Source: Pseudomonas sp. Irchel 3H7 (GTDB lineage Bacteria > Pseudomonadota > Gammaproteobacteria > Pseudomonadales > Pseudomonadaceae). Taken from it: a DNA stretch of 64,000 nucleotides. The DNA lies in the NCBI RefSeq assembly GCF_900187605.1, contig NZ_FYEA01000001.1:558001-622000 (forward strand), written 5' to 3'. Shown one piece after another: positions 29,307 to 37,543 of the stretch (position 1 is its first letter; each line of letters begins with the position of its first letter). The notes below the pieces were generated by a model. The model was given only the letters and a program-made list of their open reading frames with translations. It was not told where the DNA came from and did no database searches. The position numbers were made by a program, and so were the translations under genes.

Positions 29307-30830
29307 TCAGACATGCTCGCTGCTTTTCACCTGCACCTTCGGCGCACCGTGCCCATGATCGTGGTCATCTGGCTCGATCACCGGCACTTCCTTGCCATCG
29401 CAGTCATGCAGCTTACCGTCGCTGAAGTAATCGCCTTCACGCAGCGCCGCCAGATCGCGATAGCGCAGGGTCCGCTCTTCCGCCGCCGCAAACACCGACT
29501 GCTGATCCGAGTTACCGGCGGTGAAGTGGTTGAAGGCCAGGTTGAGCAGGATCGCCATGATCGCCGACGAACTGATGCCCGAGTGGAAAATGGTCGCGAA
29601 CCAGCTTGGGAAGTGATCGTAGAAGTTCGGCGCAGCAATCGGGATCATGCCGAAACCGATCGAGGTGGCGACGATGATCAGGTTGACGTTGTTGCGGTAA
29701 TCCACCTTGGACAGCGTGCGGATACCACTCGCCGCCACCGTGCCGAACAGCACGATACCGGCGCCGCCAAGCACCGAAGTCGGTACCGCAGCGATGACCC
29801 GGCCCATGAACGGCAGCAGGCCAAGAATCACCAGAAAGATGCCGCCAGTCGCCACTACATAGCGGCTCTTGATCCCGGTCACCGCCACCAGCCCGACGTT
29901 CTGGGCGAAGGCGCTCTGGGTGAACGAACCGAAAATCGGCGCAAACATACTCGACAGCATGTCCGCCCGCAGGCCATTGCCCAGACGTTTGGAATCGACT
30001 TTGGTGCCGATGATCTCACCGACCGCCAGAATGTCTGCCGACGTTTCCACCAGGGTCACCATGACCACGATGCACATCGACAGGATCGCGGCGAAGTGGA
30101 AGGTCGGCATGCCGAAGTGGAACGGCGTCGGGAAGCCGAACATCGGCCCGGTGGTGACGCTGGAGAAGTCCGCCATACCGAGGAACACCGCCAGCACCGT
30201 GCCGATCACCATGGCCAACAGGATCGACAGACGCGAGATGGTCGAGCTGCCGACCTTGCTCAGCAACAGCACCAATACCAGCGTCACCGCCGCCAGACCG
30301 ATGTTCTGCATGCTGCCGAAGTCCGGCGCGTGACTGTTGCCGCCCATCGCCCAGCGTGCGGCCACCGGCATCAGCGTCAGGCCGATGGTGGTGATCACAA
30401 TACCGGTGACCAAGGGCGGAAAGAACTTGGTGATTCGCGAGAACACCGGCGTGATCAGTAACCCGATCAAGGACGCCGCTATCACCGCGCCGAGCACCGA
30501 CTGGAAGCCGCCCTCCCCGCCACTGCTGACGATTGCGACCATGGTCGCCACGCCGGAGAACGACACACCCTGCACCAGCGGCAACTGACAGCCAAAAAAC
30601 GGCAGACCCAGGGTTTGCAGCAGCGTCGCCAGCCCCCCCGCAAACAATGAAGCAGCAATCAGCAAACCGATGTCCGCCGGCGACAGGCCGGCCGCCTGGC
30701 CGATGATCAGTGGCACCGCAACGATACCGCCGTACATGGTCAGAACATGTTGCAGGCCGTAAGCCATATTCGCGCCGACCCCGAGATTTTCGTCCTCGGG
30801 CCGTTGGTGTGAAACATGGGGCGTTTTCAT
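29307..30830 (-). CDS. NCS2-family nucleobase (xanthine/uracil) permease
   Basis: Inner-membrane proton symporter of the nucleobase:cation symporter-2 family, 507 aa with about 12-14 predicted helices. NCS2 features include PLVQGVSFSG in helix 3, a VETSADILAVGE segment near residue 300 and the QNVGLVAVTG signature near 340. Similarity is closest to xanthine/urate-type carriers, but the exact substrate is uncertain. The C-terminus ends in a His/Asp-rich stretch (DDHDHGHG), which is unusual for a permease. The start at 30830 (MKTPHVSHQRPEDENLGVGAN) fits the family; an extension to 30908 would run over a palindromic operator. Confidence 0.9.
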   Translation of the reverse strand: MKTPHVSHQRPEDENLGVGANMAYGLQHVLTMYGGIVAVPLIIGQAAGLSPADIGLLIAASLFAGGLATLLQTLGLPFFGCQLPLVQGVSFSGVATMVAIVSSGGEGGFQSVLGAVIAASLIGLLITPVFSRITKFFPPLVTGIVITTIGLTLMPVAARWAMGGNSHAPDFGSMQNIGLAAVTLVLVLLLSKVGSSTISRLSILLAMVIGTVLAVFLGMADFSSVTTGPMFGFPTPFHFGMPTFHFAAILSMCIVVMVTLVETSADILAVGEIIGTKVDSKRLGNGLRADMLSSMFAPIFGSFTQSAFAQNVGLVAVTGIKSRYVVATGGIFLVILGLLPFMGRVIAAVPTSVLGGAGIVLFGTVAASGIRTLSKVDYRNNVNLIIVATSIGFGMIPIAAPNFYDHFPSWFATIFHSGISSSAIMAILLNLAFNHFTAGNSDQQSVFAAAEERTLRYRDLAALREGDYFSDGKLHDCDGKEVPVIEPDDHDHGHGAPKVQVKSSEHV

Positions 30831-30872
30831 GGTGGGGGGTTCCCTGGTTTTTGTTATGCGCACACTGTATTC

Positions 30873-30910
30873 AAAACTCGCGACAAGTGTCCATGCTTTT
30901 GTATACAAAA
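30873..30910 (-). promoter_or_regulatory. Palindromic operator upstream of the permease
   Basis: TTTTGTATACAAAA (30897-30910) is a perfect 14-base palindrome 67 bases before the permease start; an imperfect copy (CTGTATTCAAAA) lies at about 30875-30886. Palindromes of the TTGTATACAA kind are typical of GntR-family operators. Confidence 0.6.
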
Positions 30911-31040
30911 TATCCGGGGAGGGTTACTCGTCACTCAAACGGCCTGATGACTTGAGTACCCCCTCATCACGTGGCGCGATCAAAAGCCATGCCGTACGGA
31001 TCAACGGATGCCCCCCGCCGGGCAAGAAAAGGAAGTCACC

Positions 31041-31535
31041 ATGAGTGGAAAACCCGCTGCACGCGCCACAGACGCCACAACATGCCCTGCCCATGCGGCG
31101 CAGAAAATAGTTGCCGGCTCTCCCGACGTATTCTTCGATGGTTTGCCAGCCGCGCGCCTCGGCGACACGGCCTCTTGCGGCAGTTCCATCAGCGGCAACA
31201 TTTCCGCAACCGTCTTCATCAACGGTAAAAACGCCGCCACCCAAGGCAGTCTTGGTAGCCATGGCGACGTTATCGTCGGCGGTTCCGGCACCGTCATCAT
31301 TGGCCAGAGCGGCGGTGGCGCTGCGATCAGCCCCGTTCCGCCGATCAACCTCGGTTTCGACGAACAGTTCACGTTGCTGGACGCCGACGGCGAGCCTGTC
31401 CCGGACTTCGCTTACAAAATCACCACCGCGTCCGGCAAGGTAATCCGCGGCATCACCAATGAGCGCGGACTGACCCAGAGAGTCTCGACCCGAGCGAGCG
31501 AACTGCTGCATCTGGAGCCTGACGACCTGGCCTGA
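31041..31535 (+). CDS. PAAR-domain protein of a type VI secretion system
   Basis: A 164-residue PAAR protein, which sharpens the VgrG spike and carries effectors. The PAAR repeats span residues 1-95: MSGKPAARATDATTCPAH, FFDGLPAARLGDTASCG, INGKNAATQGSLGSHGDVIVGGSGTVIIG, with metal-ligand His/Cys residues. A short C-terminal beta-domain follows (FTLLDADGEPVPDFAYKITTASGKVIRG, about 108-160), of the kind that often links a PAAR to cargo. The start has an AAAAGGAAG ribosome site. It is directly followed by a toxin-like gene and a secreted immunity candidate; no T6SS structural genes are in the window, so it is an orphan cargo module. Confidence 0.88.
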   Translation: MSGKPAARATDATTCPAHAAQKIVAGSPDVFFDGLPAARLGDTASCGSSISGNISATVFINGKNAATQGSLGSHGDVIVGGSGTVIIGQSGGGAAISPVPPINLGFDEQFTLLDADGEPVPDFAYKITTASGKVIRGITNERGLTQRVSTRASELLHLEPDDLA

Positions 31536-31583
31536 GCAGGAAAAACCAGTGGCTGAATTCACCTGAAGGGAGTTGTAACCAGC

Positions 31584-32333
31584 ATGGCGCAGGCAATACT
31601 CAACAATAACCGGGCTCCCTCGAACCGGCAGAGTGGCAGTACGCATCCCGCAGTCGTTGTCACCAAATACACCAAACGGGCTGACGAAAACGGCTGGCTG
31701 AGTGTAAAACTCGAACCTAAAGGCACGCTCGTCGCCCTCTGCGAATACACCAAAGTGAACTTCACCAAGGAGTCCGGTGGTCGAACCTACTTCCGGATCG
31801 CCGACGGCAATTCGGAGTTCGTCGGGCAGACGGCCAGCCTGAAAACCGAAAATGCCTTGAAGTACCTGATGGACACCCCGCCAACGGCGCCTGCCACCGT
31901 CAAGGTCAAGTACACCGGTGCACCGGCCCATGCGGTCTCGGAGTTCAAAGGCAAACTGCTGCAGCAATGGGCACAGGTCAGCTTCAATGGCAAAACGGCG
32001 AAGGTGACGCTGAACAGCCAGTGGGGCAGCGAATTTACCCCGATCCCACCCGGACGCCATCGGATCATGGCGCCTGACCGCTCCCACGGAAATATCTCCA
32101 CGGATGGCTACAAGGTACAAGGTAATCTGCATTGCACCGACGTCTGGTTTCCAATCGAACTGCAAGGTACAAAAGGCAACAGCAGCCGTTACATCCATGT
32201 CGGTCATTTGTCCGACGGCTGTGTCACCTTTTATGAGTTGATAAAATGGAACGACATCTACGACTACCTGATCTGCCGGCGAGTCAAAGGTGAAGGCGGG
32301 AAATATGTCGGTGAATTGCTGGTGGAGAAATAA
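31584..32333 (+). CDS. Putative T6SS effector with an L,D-transpeptidase-like catalytic motif
   Basis: A 249-residue protein without signal peptide, 48 bases after the PAAR gene. The C-terminal half ends in HVGHLSDGCVTFYELIKWNDIYDYL: His205, Ser210 and Cys213 resemble the H...SxGC active site of L,D-transpeptidase (YkuD-like) enzymes and of Tlde1-type T6SS effectors. Upstream sequence (PPGRHRIMAPDRSHG, HCTDVWFPIEL) fits the same beta-rich fold. Such effectors cleave or exchange peptidoglycan tetrapeptides in the periplasm of target cells. Assignment rests on the motif, the PAAR partner and the secreted immunity candidate; the family name cannot be fixed without a profile search. Confidence 0.72.
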   Translation: MAQAILNNNRAPSNRQSGSTHPAVVVTKYTKRADENGWLSVKLEPKGTLVALCEYTKVNFTKESGGRTYFRIADGNSEFVGQTASLKTENALKYLMDTPPTAPATVKVKYTGAPAHAVSEFKGKLLQQWAQVSFNGKTAKVTLNSQWGSEFTPIPPGRHRIMAPDRSHGNISTDGYKVQGNLHCTDVWFPIELQGTKGNSSRYIHVGHLSDGCVTFYELIKWNDIYDYLICRRVKGEGGKYVGELLVEK

Positions 32334-32765
32334 TTGAAACGGTTGCTACTTATCCGATGGATACCCGCGCTGCTGCTGGTCATTGCCAGCAGTGCCAGTG
32401 CCAGTGCCGACTTTGGCTGTGATGACTTTCTTTCGAAGCTCGCAGACAAGCCATCGTTTGTTGAATTCAAAGGCTGCAAACAGGCGCTTGACCGCATGGG
32501 CCAGCCATTTTCAGCCAGCTATGAAGTATCCGGGGCCAATGCTTCGAAAGCCGAACAGTACCTTGAACAGCACTTCGGGATTTTGCCGATCACGCGCGCC
32601 TGTTGTGTCTGGGACTCGACCCAAAATGGTTTCAGAGATCCAGCAACAGGCATCAACTACCTCATCAGCATTGGCTCAGAGGAAACAGAGGTCAGGCAAC
32701 GGGAGTCGTGGGCCAAGATCAATCGCTTCACGATCCAGGTCGATGCTTACGCTGAGGATCCCTGA
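32334..32765 (+). CDS. Secreted immunity protein candidate for the adjacent T6SS effector
   Basis: A 143-residue protein starting with TTG at 32334, directly after the toxin stop codon (32331-32333), with a GGAG site nine bases upstream; translation is probably coupled. A signal peptide is clear (MKRLLLIRWIPALLLVIASSASASA, cleavage before DFG). The mature part holds Cys residues (DFGCDDFL, FKGCKQAL, ITRACCVWD) and the pattern of DUF4952-like proteins. A periplasmic location is expected for protection against a peptidoglycan-targeting toxin. The 3' end overlaps the convergent N-acetyltransferase gene by 19 bases. Confidence 0.7.
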   Translation: MKRLLLIRWIPALLLVIASSASASADFGCDDFLSKLADKPSFVEFKGCKQALDRMGQPFSASYEVSGANASKAEQYLEQHFGILPITRACCVWDSTQNGFRDPATGINYLISIGSEETEVRQRESWAKINRFTIQVDAYAEDP

Positions 32766-33589
32766 CCAGGCTGGATAAGGCGTCCGAGCACCGGCCTCAA
32801 CAACTGTGGACTCGCGACCCGTATCCCGAACTCAACCTCAATCAGATCGAGTAGATCCTCGACGTCCGCGACCTCACGCCGCTCGCTCTCGGCGCCCATG
32901 CGATGAATGGCGAAACTGCCGTTGTTCAGCGTCTTGCGCCAGCCATCGCCGGTACGCGCGACCATCAGACGTTGGGTAAACGGTGACTCGGGATGTGTCG
33001 AGACGTACCAGTTGCCGATGGTGTAATCGATGTCTTCCTGGCGTTGCAGATCGAACAGGTACATCGATCGCCACTCACCCGCCACCTTGGCACGCAGCAT
33101 GTAGCCGTCGGCCTGTTTTTCAATGCGATAAGGTTCGTGAGGGGTCGCTTGCTCAGTCTCGGTATCGAGAAGCAGCGGCGCGGTCGGCACCATGCCACCG
33201 AAACCGACATCGGTGATGTAGCGCACATCGTCGATGGTCACCAGACTCAAACGGTGTGTACGCGCTGTCCAGCTGCCTTCGGGCTGATTCATTACCACGC
33301 GCCCGCTGATGGCCCGAGCGTCGAACCCCAGTTCCAGCAACAGGGCAAAGAACAGGTTATTCAGTTCATAGCAGTAACCACCGCGCCCACCGAGCAAGAC
33401 TTTTTCTTCAATGGACGGCAGATCGATCAACACCGGCGCCCCGCTGATCGTCGCCAGGTTCTCGAACGGAAACACGCCGGTATGACGCAATTGCAGCAGA
33501 CGCAGGGTCGCAAGTGTCGGTTCCGGTGGCGTTTCAAAACCCAGACGTTGCAGGTACAGCTTCCGATTCGTCAGGCGTGGCTCACTCAT
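32747..33589 (-). CDS. Arylamine N-acetyltransferase
   Basis: Transfers acetyl from acetyl-CoA to arylamines or hydrazines by a cysteine-protease-like triad. It is 280 aa, the usual NAT length. The triad is readable: Cys73 in GGRGGYCYELN, His112 in TARTHRLSLV and Asp127 in YITDVGFGG. The start at 33589 (MSEPRLTNRKLYLQRLG) has an AAGGA site; the longer frame to 33724 is rejected. It is a single gene, convergent with the T6SS immunity gene and overlapping its end by 19 bases. The physiological substrate is unknown. Confidence 0.92.
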   Translation of the reverse strand: MSEPRLTNRKLYLQRLGFETPPEPTLATLRLLQLRHTGVFPFENLATISGAPVLIDLPSIEEKVLLGGRGGYCYELNNLFFALLLELGFDARAISGRVVMNQPEGSWTARTHRLSLVTIDDVRYITDVGFGGMVPTAPLLLDTETEQATPHEPYRIEKQADGYMLRAKVAGEWRSMYLFDLQRQEDIDYTIGNWYVSTHPESPFTQRLMVARTGDGWRKTLNNGSFAIHRMGAESERREVADVEDLLDLIEVEFGIRVASPQLLRPVLGRLIQPGQGSSA

Positions 33590-33690
33590 TGCTCGATCCT
33601 TATGCATGGGGCCGCAGGTCACTGCGTTGATGGTCGCCATGTATACGGGATCCGGCACTGTTTTCGACAATTGATTTCGCCAATCGCCTG

Positions 33691-34485
33691 CTAGCGTTTC
33701 TTGCGTGAACCGATACGGATCCACGTCGGCGCATGGTCACTGGCGTGCGGTTCGTTGCGCACCCATGCGTCTACGCCGGCTTCATGCAGATAAGGACTCA
33801 GCGCCGGGTTGAGCAGCAGATGATCGATGCGCAGACCGGAGTTGGTTTGCCAGTGTTGGCGGAAGTAGTCCCAGAAGGTGTAGAGCCGATCCTCGGGATA
33901 CAGATGCCGCAGCGAATCGGTCCAGCCCTGATCGAGCAAGCGCTGATAACACTCGCGACTCTCAGGTTGCAGCAGCGCATCCTTGAGCCAGGAACGGGTG
34001 TTGTAGATGTCCATGTCGGTGGGCACGACGTTGTAGTCACCGGCCAGTACCACCGGGTGATCGCTGCTTTGCAAATCCTTCGCATACGCGATGAGCCGTT
34101 CGAACCAGGCCAGTTTGTAATCGAATTTCGGTCCCGGTTGCGGGTTGCCATTGGGCAGGTACAGGCAGCCGACCAGCACGCCGTGCACCGCCGCTTCCAG
34201 ATAACGGCTGTGCTTGTCATCCGGATCGCCGGGCAAACCGCGACGACTTTCCAGCGGTTGCGCGTCGCGGGCGAGAATCGCCACGCCGTTCCACGAAGCC
34301 TGGCCCTGCCATATCGCGCCGTAGCCGGCGGCCTCCAGCTCTGCGGCGGGGAATGCCGTGTCGACAGACTTGAGTTCTTGCAGGCAGGCGATGTCCGGTT
34401 GCTCGCGCTTGAGCCAATCCAGCAGATTCGGCAAACGTGCGCGCAGGCCGTTGACGTTGTAGGTGGCGATCCGCAGGTTTTTCAT
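33691..34485 (-). CDS. xth: Exodeoxyribonuclease III (AP endonuclease family)
   Basis: Mg-dependent exonuclease/AP endonuclease of base-excision repair, 264 aa. Motifs of the exonuclease-endonuclease-phosphatase superfamily are all present: RIATYNVNGLRAR at the start, CLQELKSVD with the metal-binding Glu, AGDYNVVPTDMDIYN near residue 150, IDHLLLNP and the closing ASDHAPTW with the catalytic His. It begins MKNLRIATYNVNG; an upstream extension to 34632 overlaps the divergent acetyltransferase gene. Pseudomonas usually carries more than one member of this family, so whether this is the main enzyme is uncertain. Confidence 0.92.
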   Translation of the reverse strand: MKNLRIATYNVNGLRARLPNLLDWLKREQPDIACLQELKSVDTAFPAAELEAAGYGAIWQGQASWNGVAILARDAQPLESRRGLPGDPDDKHSRYLEAAVHGVLVGCLYLPNGNPQPGPKFDYKLAWFERLIAYAKDLQSSDHPVVLAGDYNVVPTDMDIYNTRSWLKDALLQPESRECYQRLLDQGWTDSLRHLYPEDRLYTFWDYFRQHWQTNSGLRIDHLLLNPALSPYLHEAGVDAWVRNEPHASDHAPTWIRIGSRKKR

Positions 34486-34614
34486 CGGCTGAGGCTCCTG
34501 CCCATGGGCTGTGAAAATTCTGACCTCGTGAACATCGCGCCGGTTGCATCGGATCCACCCGCTGCGGCGTAATAGGCGCTCGCCATTCGCCCGCTCCGCC
34601 GAGACCTGAATCCC

Positions 34615-35196
34615 ATGCAAACCACGCTGCAAGGTCAGCGCATCCTTTTGCGCCCGCTCCAGTATTCAGATGCCGCTGCCCTGCTCCACGCTGCCGCTGA
34701 CGGCGAATTGTGGAACCTCACCGTCACGGTCGTGCCGTCGGCGAGCACCGTCGACAGCTACCTGAAAAAAGCCCTCGATGGCCGTGACGCCGGCTCGGTG
34801 CTGCCGTTTGTCATTGTGCTCAAAGAGAGCGGCGAAGTGATCGGCTCTACACGTTTCTGGAAGATCGACCCGCTCAATCGCAAGCTGGAAATCGGTAGCA
34901 GCTGGATTTCCGCGAGCTGGCAAAAATCCTTCGTCAACACCGAAGCCAAATACCTGATGCTGCGCCACGCCTTCGACGTGCTCGATTGCGTGCGCGTGCA
35001 GTTCACCACCGACGAGAACAACCAGAAGTCACGTAACGCGATCCTGCGCCTTGGCGCGCAACAGGAAGGTATCGTCCGCCACGAGCGGATCATGCCGGAC
35101 GGACGCAAGCGCAACTCGGTACGTTTCAGCATCATCGACGACGAGTGGCCGCAGGTACGCTTGCACCTGGAGCAGAAACTCGCCGGCAACCGGTAA
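34615..35196 (+). CDS. GNAT-family N-acetyltransferase (RimJ/RimL type)
   Basis: A 193-residue acetyl-CoA-dependent acyltransferase. The N-terminus LQGQRILLRPLQYSDAAAL and the core GEVIGSTRFWKIDPLNRKLEIGSSWIS, then VQFTTDENNQKSRNAILRLGAQQEG (motif A/B with the conserved N-x-x-S-R) match the RimJ/RimL subgroup of GNAT enzymes, which acetylate protein N-termini or small molecules. No signal peptide. It is divergent from xth with 129 bases between start codons, and convergent with the channel gene downstream (three bases between stops). The substrate is unknown. Confidence 0.88.
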   Translation: MQTTLQGQRILLRPLQYSDAAALLHAAADGELWNLTVTVVPSASTVDSYLKKALDGRDAGSVLPFVIVLKESGEVIGSTRFWKIDPLNRKLEIGSSWISASWQKSFVNTEAKYLMLRHAFDVLDCVRVQFTTDENNQKSRNAILRLGAQQEGIVRHERIMPDGRKRNSVRFSIIDDEWPQVRLHLEQKLAGNR

Positions 35197-35199
35197 TGC

Positions 35200-36642
35200 T
35201 CAGGCGCGATTGCGCAGCCATTGTAGAAAGCCTTTTTTCGCCACCACCACCGGCGCTTCCTCGGTCAGCGATTGCGCCTTGTGCAGGCGGTAATCGAGCA
35301 AGGTTTTCATGGCATCGCTGATATCGTGGCGAGCGTCCAGACACGGCTTCAGGTAAGTCTTCTCGATGCGGTACAGGGCACAGAAGGTTTTCGCGGCAAA
35401 CTTGGCCGGCACAGAAGAATCGGAAAGTATGCCGGCCTCGCCGATCACTTCGCCGGGGCCCATGCGCCCGGACTCGAACGGCGTGCCATGGCGGGTCAAG
35501 GTCACCGTGACCACACCCGACTCGATAATGAACAAGTGATCGCTGACCTCCCCCGCCTCAAGAATCGTCTCGCCGGCACGGAAGGTTTGCAGGGTCATGT
35601 TCTGGCTGAAGGTTTCTTTCTCTTCCTGGCGCAACGTCGAGAAAATCGGCGAACTGTCGAGCAATGCCCGTGGCCGCGAAAGGTTGGCTGGCGCACCGGT
35701 TTCATTGCTCGATAGCAAACTCACCCCGGACGCCTGCAAGTGCCGATAGGCCAGATCGAACAGCTGATTACGCACCACACGCTTCTCGCCCATCGAGGCG
35801 ACGAAACCGCTGATCTCGTATTCCGCACCGCTACTGCCGGAGCTTTTCAGCGCCACACTGGGCGCGGGAGTATCGAGCAACTGACGACAGCCCTGCATCG
35901 CCCGCTCCAGCGCATCGATCACTGAATTGGGCCGCGCGTGCGGGCTGACCTGCACGCTGACCGCGACACCGAACATATTGCTCGGCCGACTGAAGTTGAT
36001 GATCTTGGCTTTGGCCGCCAGTGAGTTGGGAATCACCGCCATGCTGCCCTGGCTGGTTTGCAGGCGTGTGGCGCGCCAGTCGATGTCGGTGACTCGGCCT
36101 TCGGTGCCGTCGATGGAAATCCAGTCATCCAGTTGATAGGGCTTGGTGGTGTTGAGGACGATCCCGGAGAACACATCGCTGAGCGTGCTCTGCAAGGCCA
36201 GACCGACGATGATCGCCAACGCTCCGGAGGTGGCCAGCACGCCTTTGACCGGCAGATCCAGCACGTACGCCAGCGCGGCAATGATCGCGATGAGGAAAAT
36301 CACCGCGCCGAGCAAATCCTGCAACAGCCGCCCGGTGTGCCCGACCCGTTGCATCATCACCGCGCCGATCAACACCGTCAGGGTGCGTGCGCCGAACAGC
36401 CACCAGCCAATCTGCAACCCAGTCGCTGCCAGGTGCAGCGGCACGTTGTCGGCCCACGGTGCGGGCTCCATCGGGTTGAGGCCTTCGTTGAACAGCAACA
36501 CGCTGAACAAAGCGAAAATCAGCACCCGCACCAGCAGTTTCCACTCGCTGCCATGGGAGCTGATCAAGCGCCACAGACCGAGATCGAGAAGGATCAGGAC
36601 CAACGCGCAAAACAACGGATGTTCGGTGAGCAGAGACAGCAT
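35200..36642 (-). CDS. MscS-type mechanosensitive channel with C-terminal cyclic-nucleotide-binding domain
   Basis: A 480-residue membrane channel. Several N-terminal helices (about 5-160) lead to the MscS pore and beta-domain, with the pore-helix and pore-exit sequences VLATSGALAIIVGLALQSTLSDVFSGIVL and the conserved DDWISIDGTEGRVTDIDWRATRL. Residues from about 350 form a cNMP-binding fold (FRAGETILEAGEVSDHLFIIESGVVTV, GPGEVIGEAGIL). The usual phosphate-binding Arg after the GExxGE-like motif is not obvious (GEVIGEAGILSDSSVPA has no RxA), so cyclic-nucleotide affinity is uncertain. The start at 36642 is supported by a GGAG site. It probably protects against osmotic downshock or responds to a ligand. 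Confidence 0.88.
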   Translation of the reverse strand: MLSLLTEHPLFCALVLILLDLGLWRLISSHGSEWKLLVRVLIFALFSVLLFNEGLNPMEPAPWADNVPLHLAATGLQIGWWLFGARTLTVLIGAVMMQRVGHTGRLLQDLLGAVIFLIAIIAALAYVLDLPVKGVLATSGALAIIVGLALQSTLSDVFSGIVLNTTKPYQLDDWISIDGTEGRVTDIDWRATRLQTSQGSMAVIPNSLAAKAKIINFSRPSNMFGVAVSVQVSPHARPNSVIDALERAMQGCRQLLDTPAPSVALKSSGSSGAEYEISGFVASMGEKRVVRNQLFDLAYRHLQASGVSLLSSNETGAPANLSRPRALLDSSPIFSTLRQEEKETFSQNMTLQTFRAGETILEAGEVSDHLFIIESGVVTVTLTRHGTPFESGRMGPGEVIGEAGILSDSSVPAKFAAKTFCALYRIEKTYLKPCLDARHDISDAMKTLLDYRLHKAQSLTEEAPVVVAKKGFLQWLRNRA

Positions 36643-36751
36643 CAAACAACTCCGACGAAGGCCAATCGCGAGAAGATCGCACAGATTGAGCAAGTGTAGG
36701 AGCAATTGATTTCACAGCATGAACACGCCCGCAAAAACACCACAAAACCCA

Positions 36752-36840
36752 TGTAGGAGTGAGCCTGCTCGCGATGGCGGGGTATCAGTCGAAATCTCTT
36801 TGACTGACCCACCGCTATCGCGAGCAGGCTCACTCCTACA
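36752..36840. repeat. REP doublet, GTAGGAGTGAGCCTGCTCGCGATGGCG family
   Basis: Left arm from 36752 and mirror arm ending at 36840, with a partly palindromic centre (GGTATCAGTC ... GACTGACCC). It lies between the channel gene and ycaC, ending 20 bases beyond the ycaC stop. Confidence 0.87.
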
Positions 36841-36860
36841 GGTATTGCGTAAGGCCTGGG

Positions 36861-37487
36861 TTATTTACCGTTAGTCAGGGTGCTGTAGCTGGTCATCAGG
36901 TTGCGGTAGTCCGGGATGTGGTTGGAGAACAGCGTGCCCAGCCCTTCAATATCGTTGCGCCAGTCGCGGTGCAGTTCGCAGGCCAGCCCGAACCAGGTCA
37001 TCAATTGCGCGCCAGCGCTGGACATACGATTCCATGCCGAATCGCGGGTCAGTTCGTTGAACGTACCCGAAGCATCGGTGACCACGAACACATCAAAGCC
37101 TTCTTCCAGTGCCGACAGCGCCGGGAATGCCACGCACACTTCCGTCACCACACCGGCGATGATCAACTGCTTCTTGCCGGTCGCCTTGATCGCCTTGACG
37201 AAATCCTCGTTGTCCCAGGCGTTGATCTGGCCTGGACGGGCGATGTACGGCGCGTCCGGGAACAGCGCTTTCAGCTCCGGCACCAGCGGGCCATTGGGGC
37301 CGGTTTCAAAACTGGTGGTGAGGATCGTCGGCAGCTTGAAGTACTTGGCCAGATCGGCCAGTGCCAGCACGTTGTTCTTGAACTTGTCCGGATCAATATC
37401 GCGTACCAGCGACAGCAGCCCGGCCTGGTGGTCGACCAGCAGCACTGCGGCGTTGTTCTTGTCCAGACGTTTGTATTGAGTGGTCAT
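36861..37487 (-). CDS. ycaC: Isochorismatase-family hydrolase YcaC
   Basis: A 208-residue cysteine-hydrolase-fold protein, the same length as E. coli YcaC and very similar in sequence (KNNAAVLLVDHQAGLLSLVRDI, LTTSFETGPNGPLVPELKALFPDAPYIARPGQINAWDNEDFV). Catalytic candidates are Asp19 and Cys118 (in GVVTEVCVAF). The true substrate of YcaC is not known. The start at 37487 has a GAGGA site; the longer frame to 37679 overlaps the neighbouring gene. Directly upstream lies a second, diverged member of the same family and then a pirin gene, all on the minus strand, suggesting a small operon. Confidence 0.92.
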   Translation of the reverse strand: MTTQYKRLDKNNAAVLLVDHQAGLLSLVRDIDPDKFKNNVLALADLAKYFKLPTILTTSFETGPNGPLVPELKALFPDAPYIARPGQINAWDNEDFVKAIKATGKKQLIIAGVVTEVCVAFPALSALEEGFDVFVVTDASGTFNELTRDSAWNRMSSAGAQLMTWFGLACELHRDWRNDIEGLGTLFSNHIPDYRNLMTSYSTLTNGK

Positions 37488-37543
37488 AGCAGTAATCCTC
37501 GCGGGTGGTAGAGGCCGACGGGGGTCGGCCTCAGGGGACTCGA

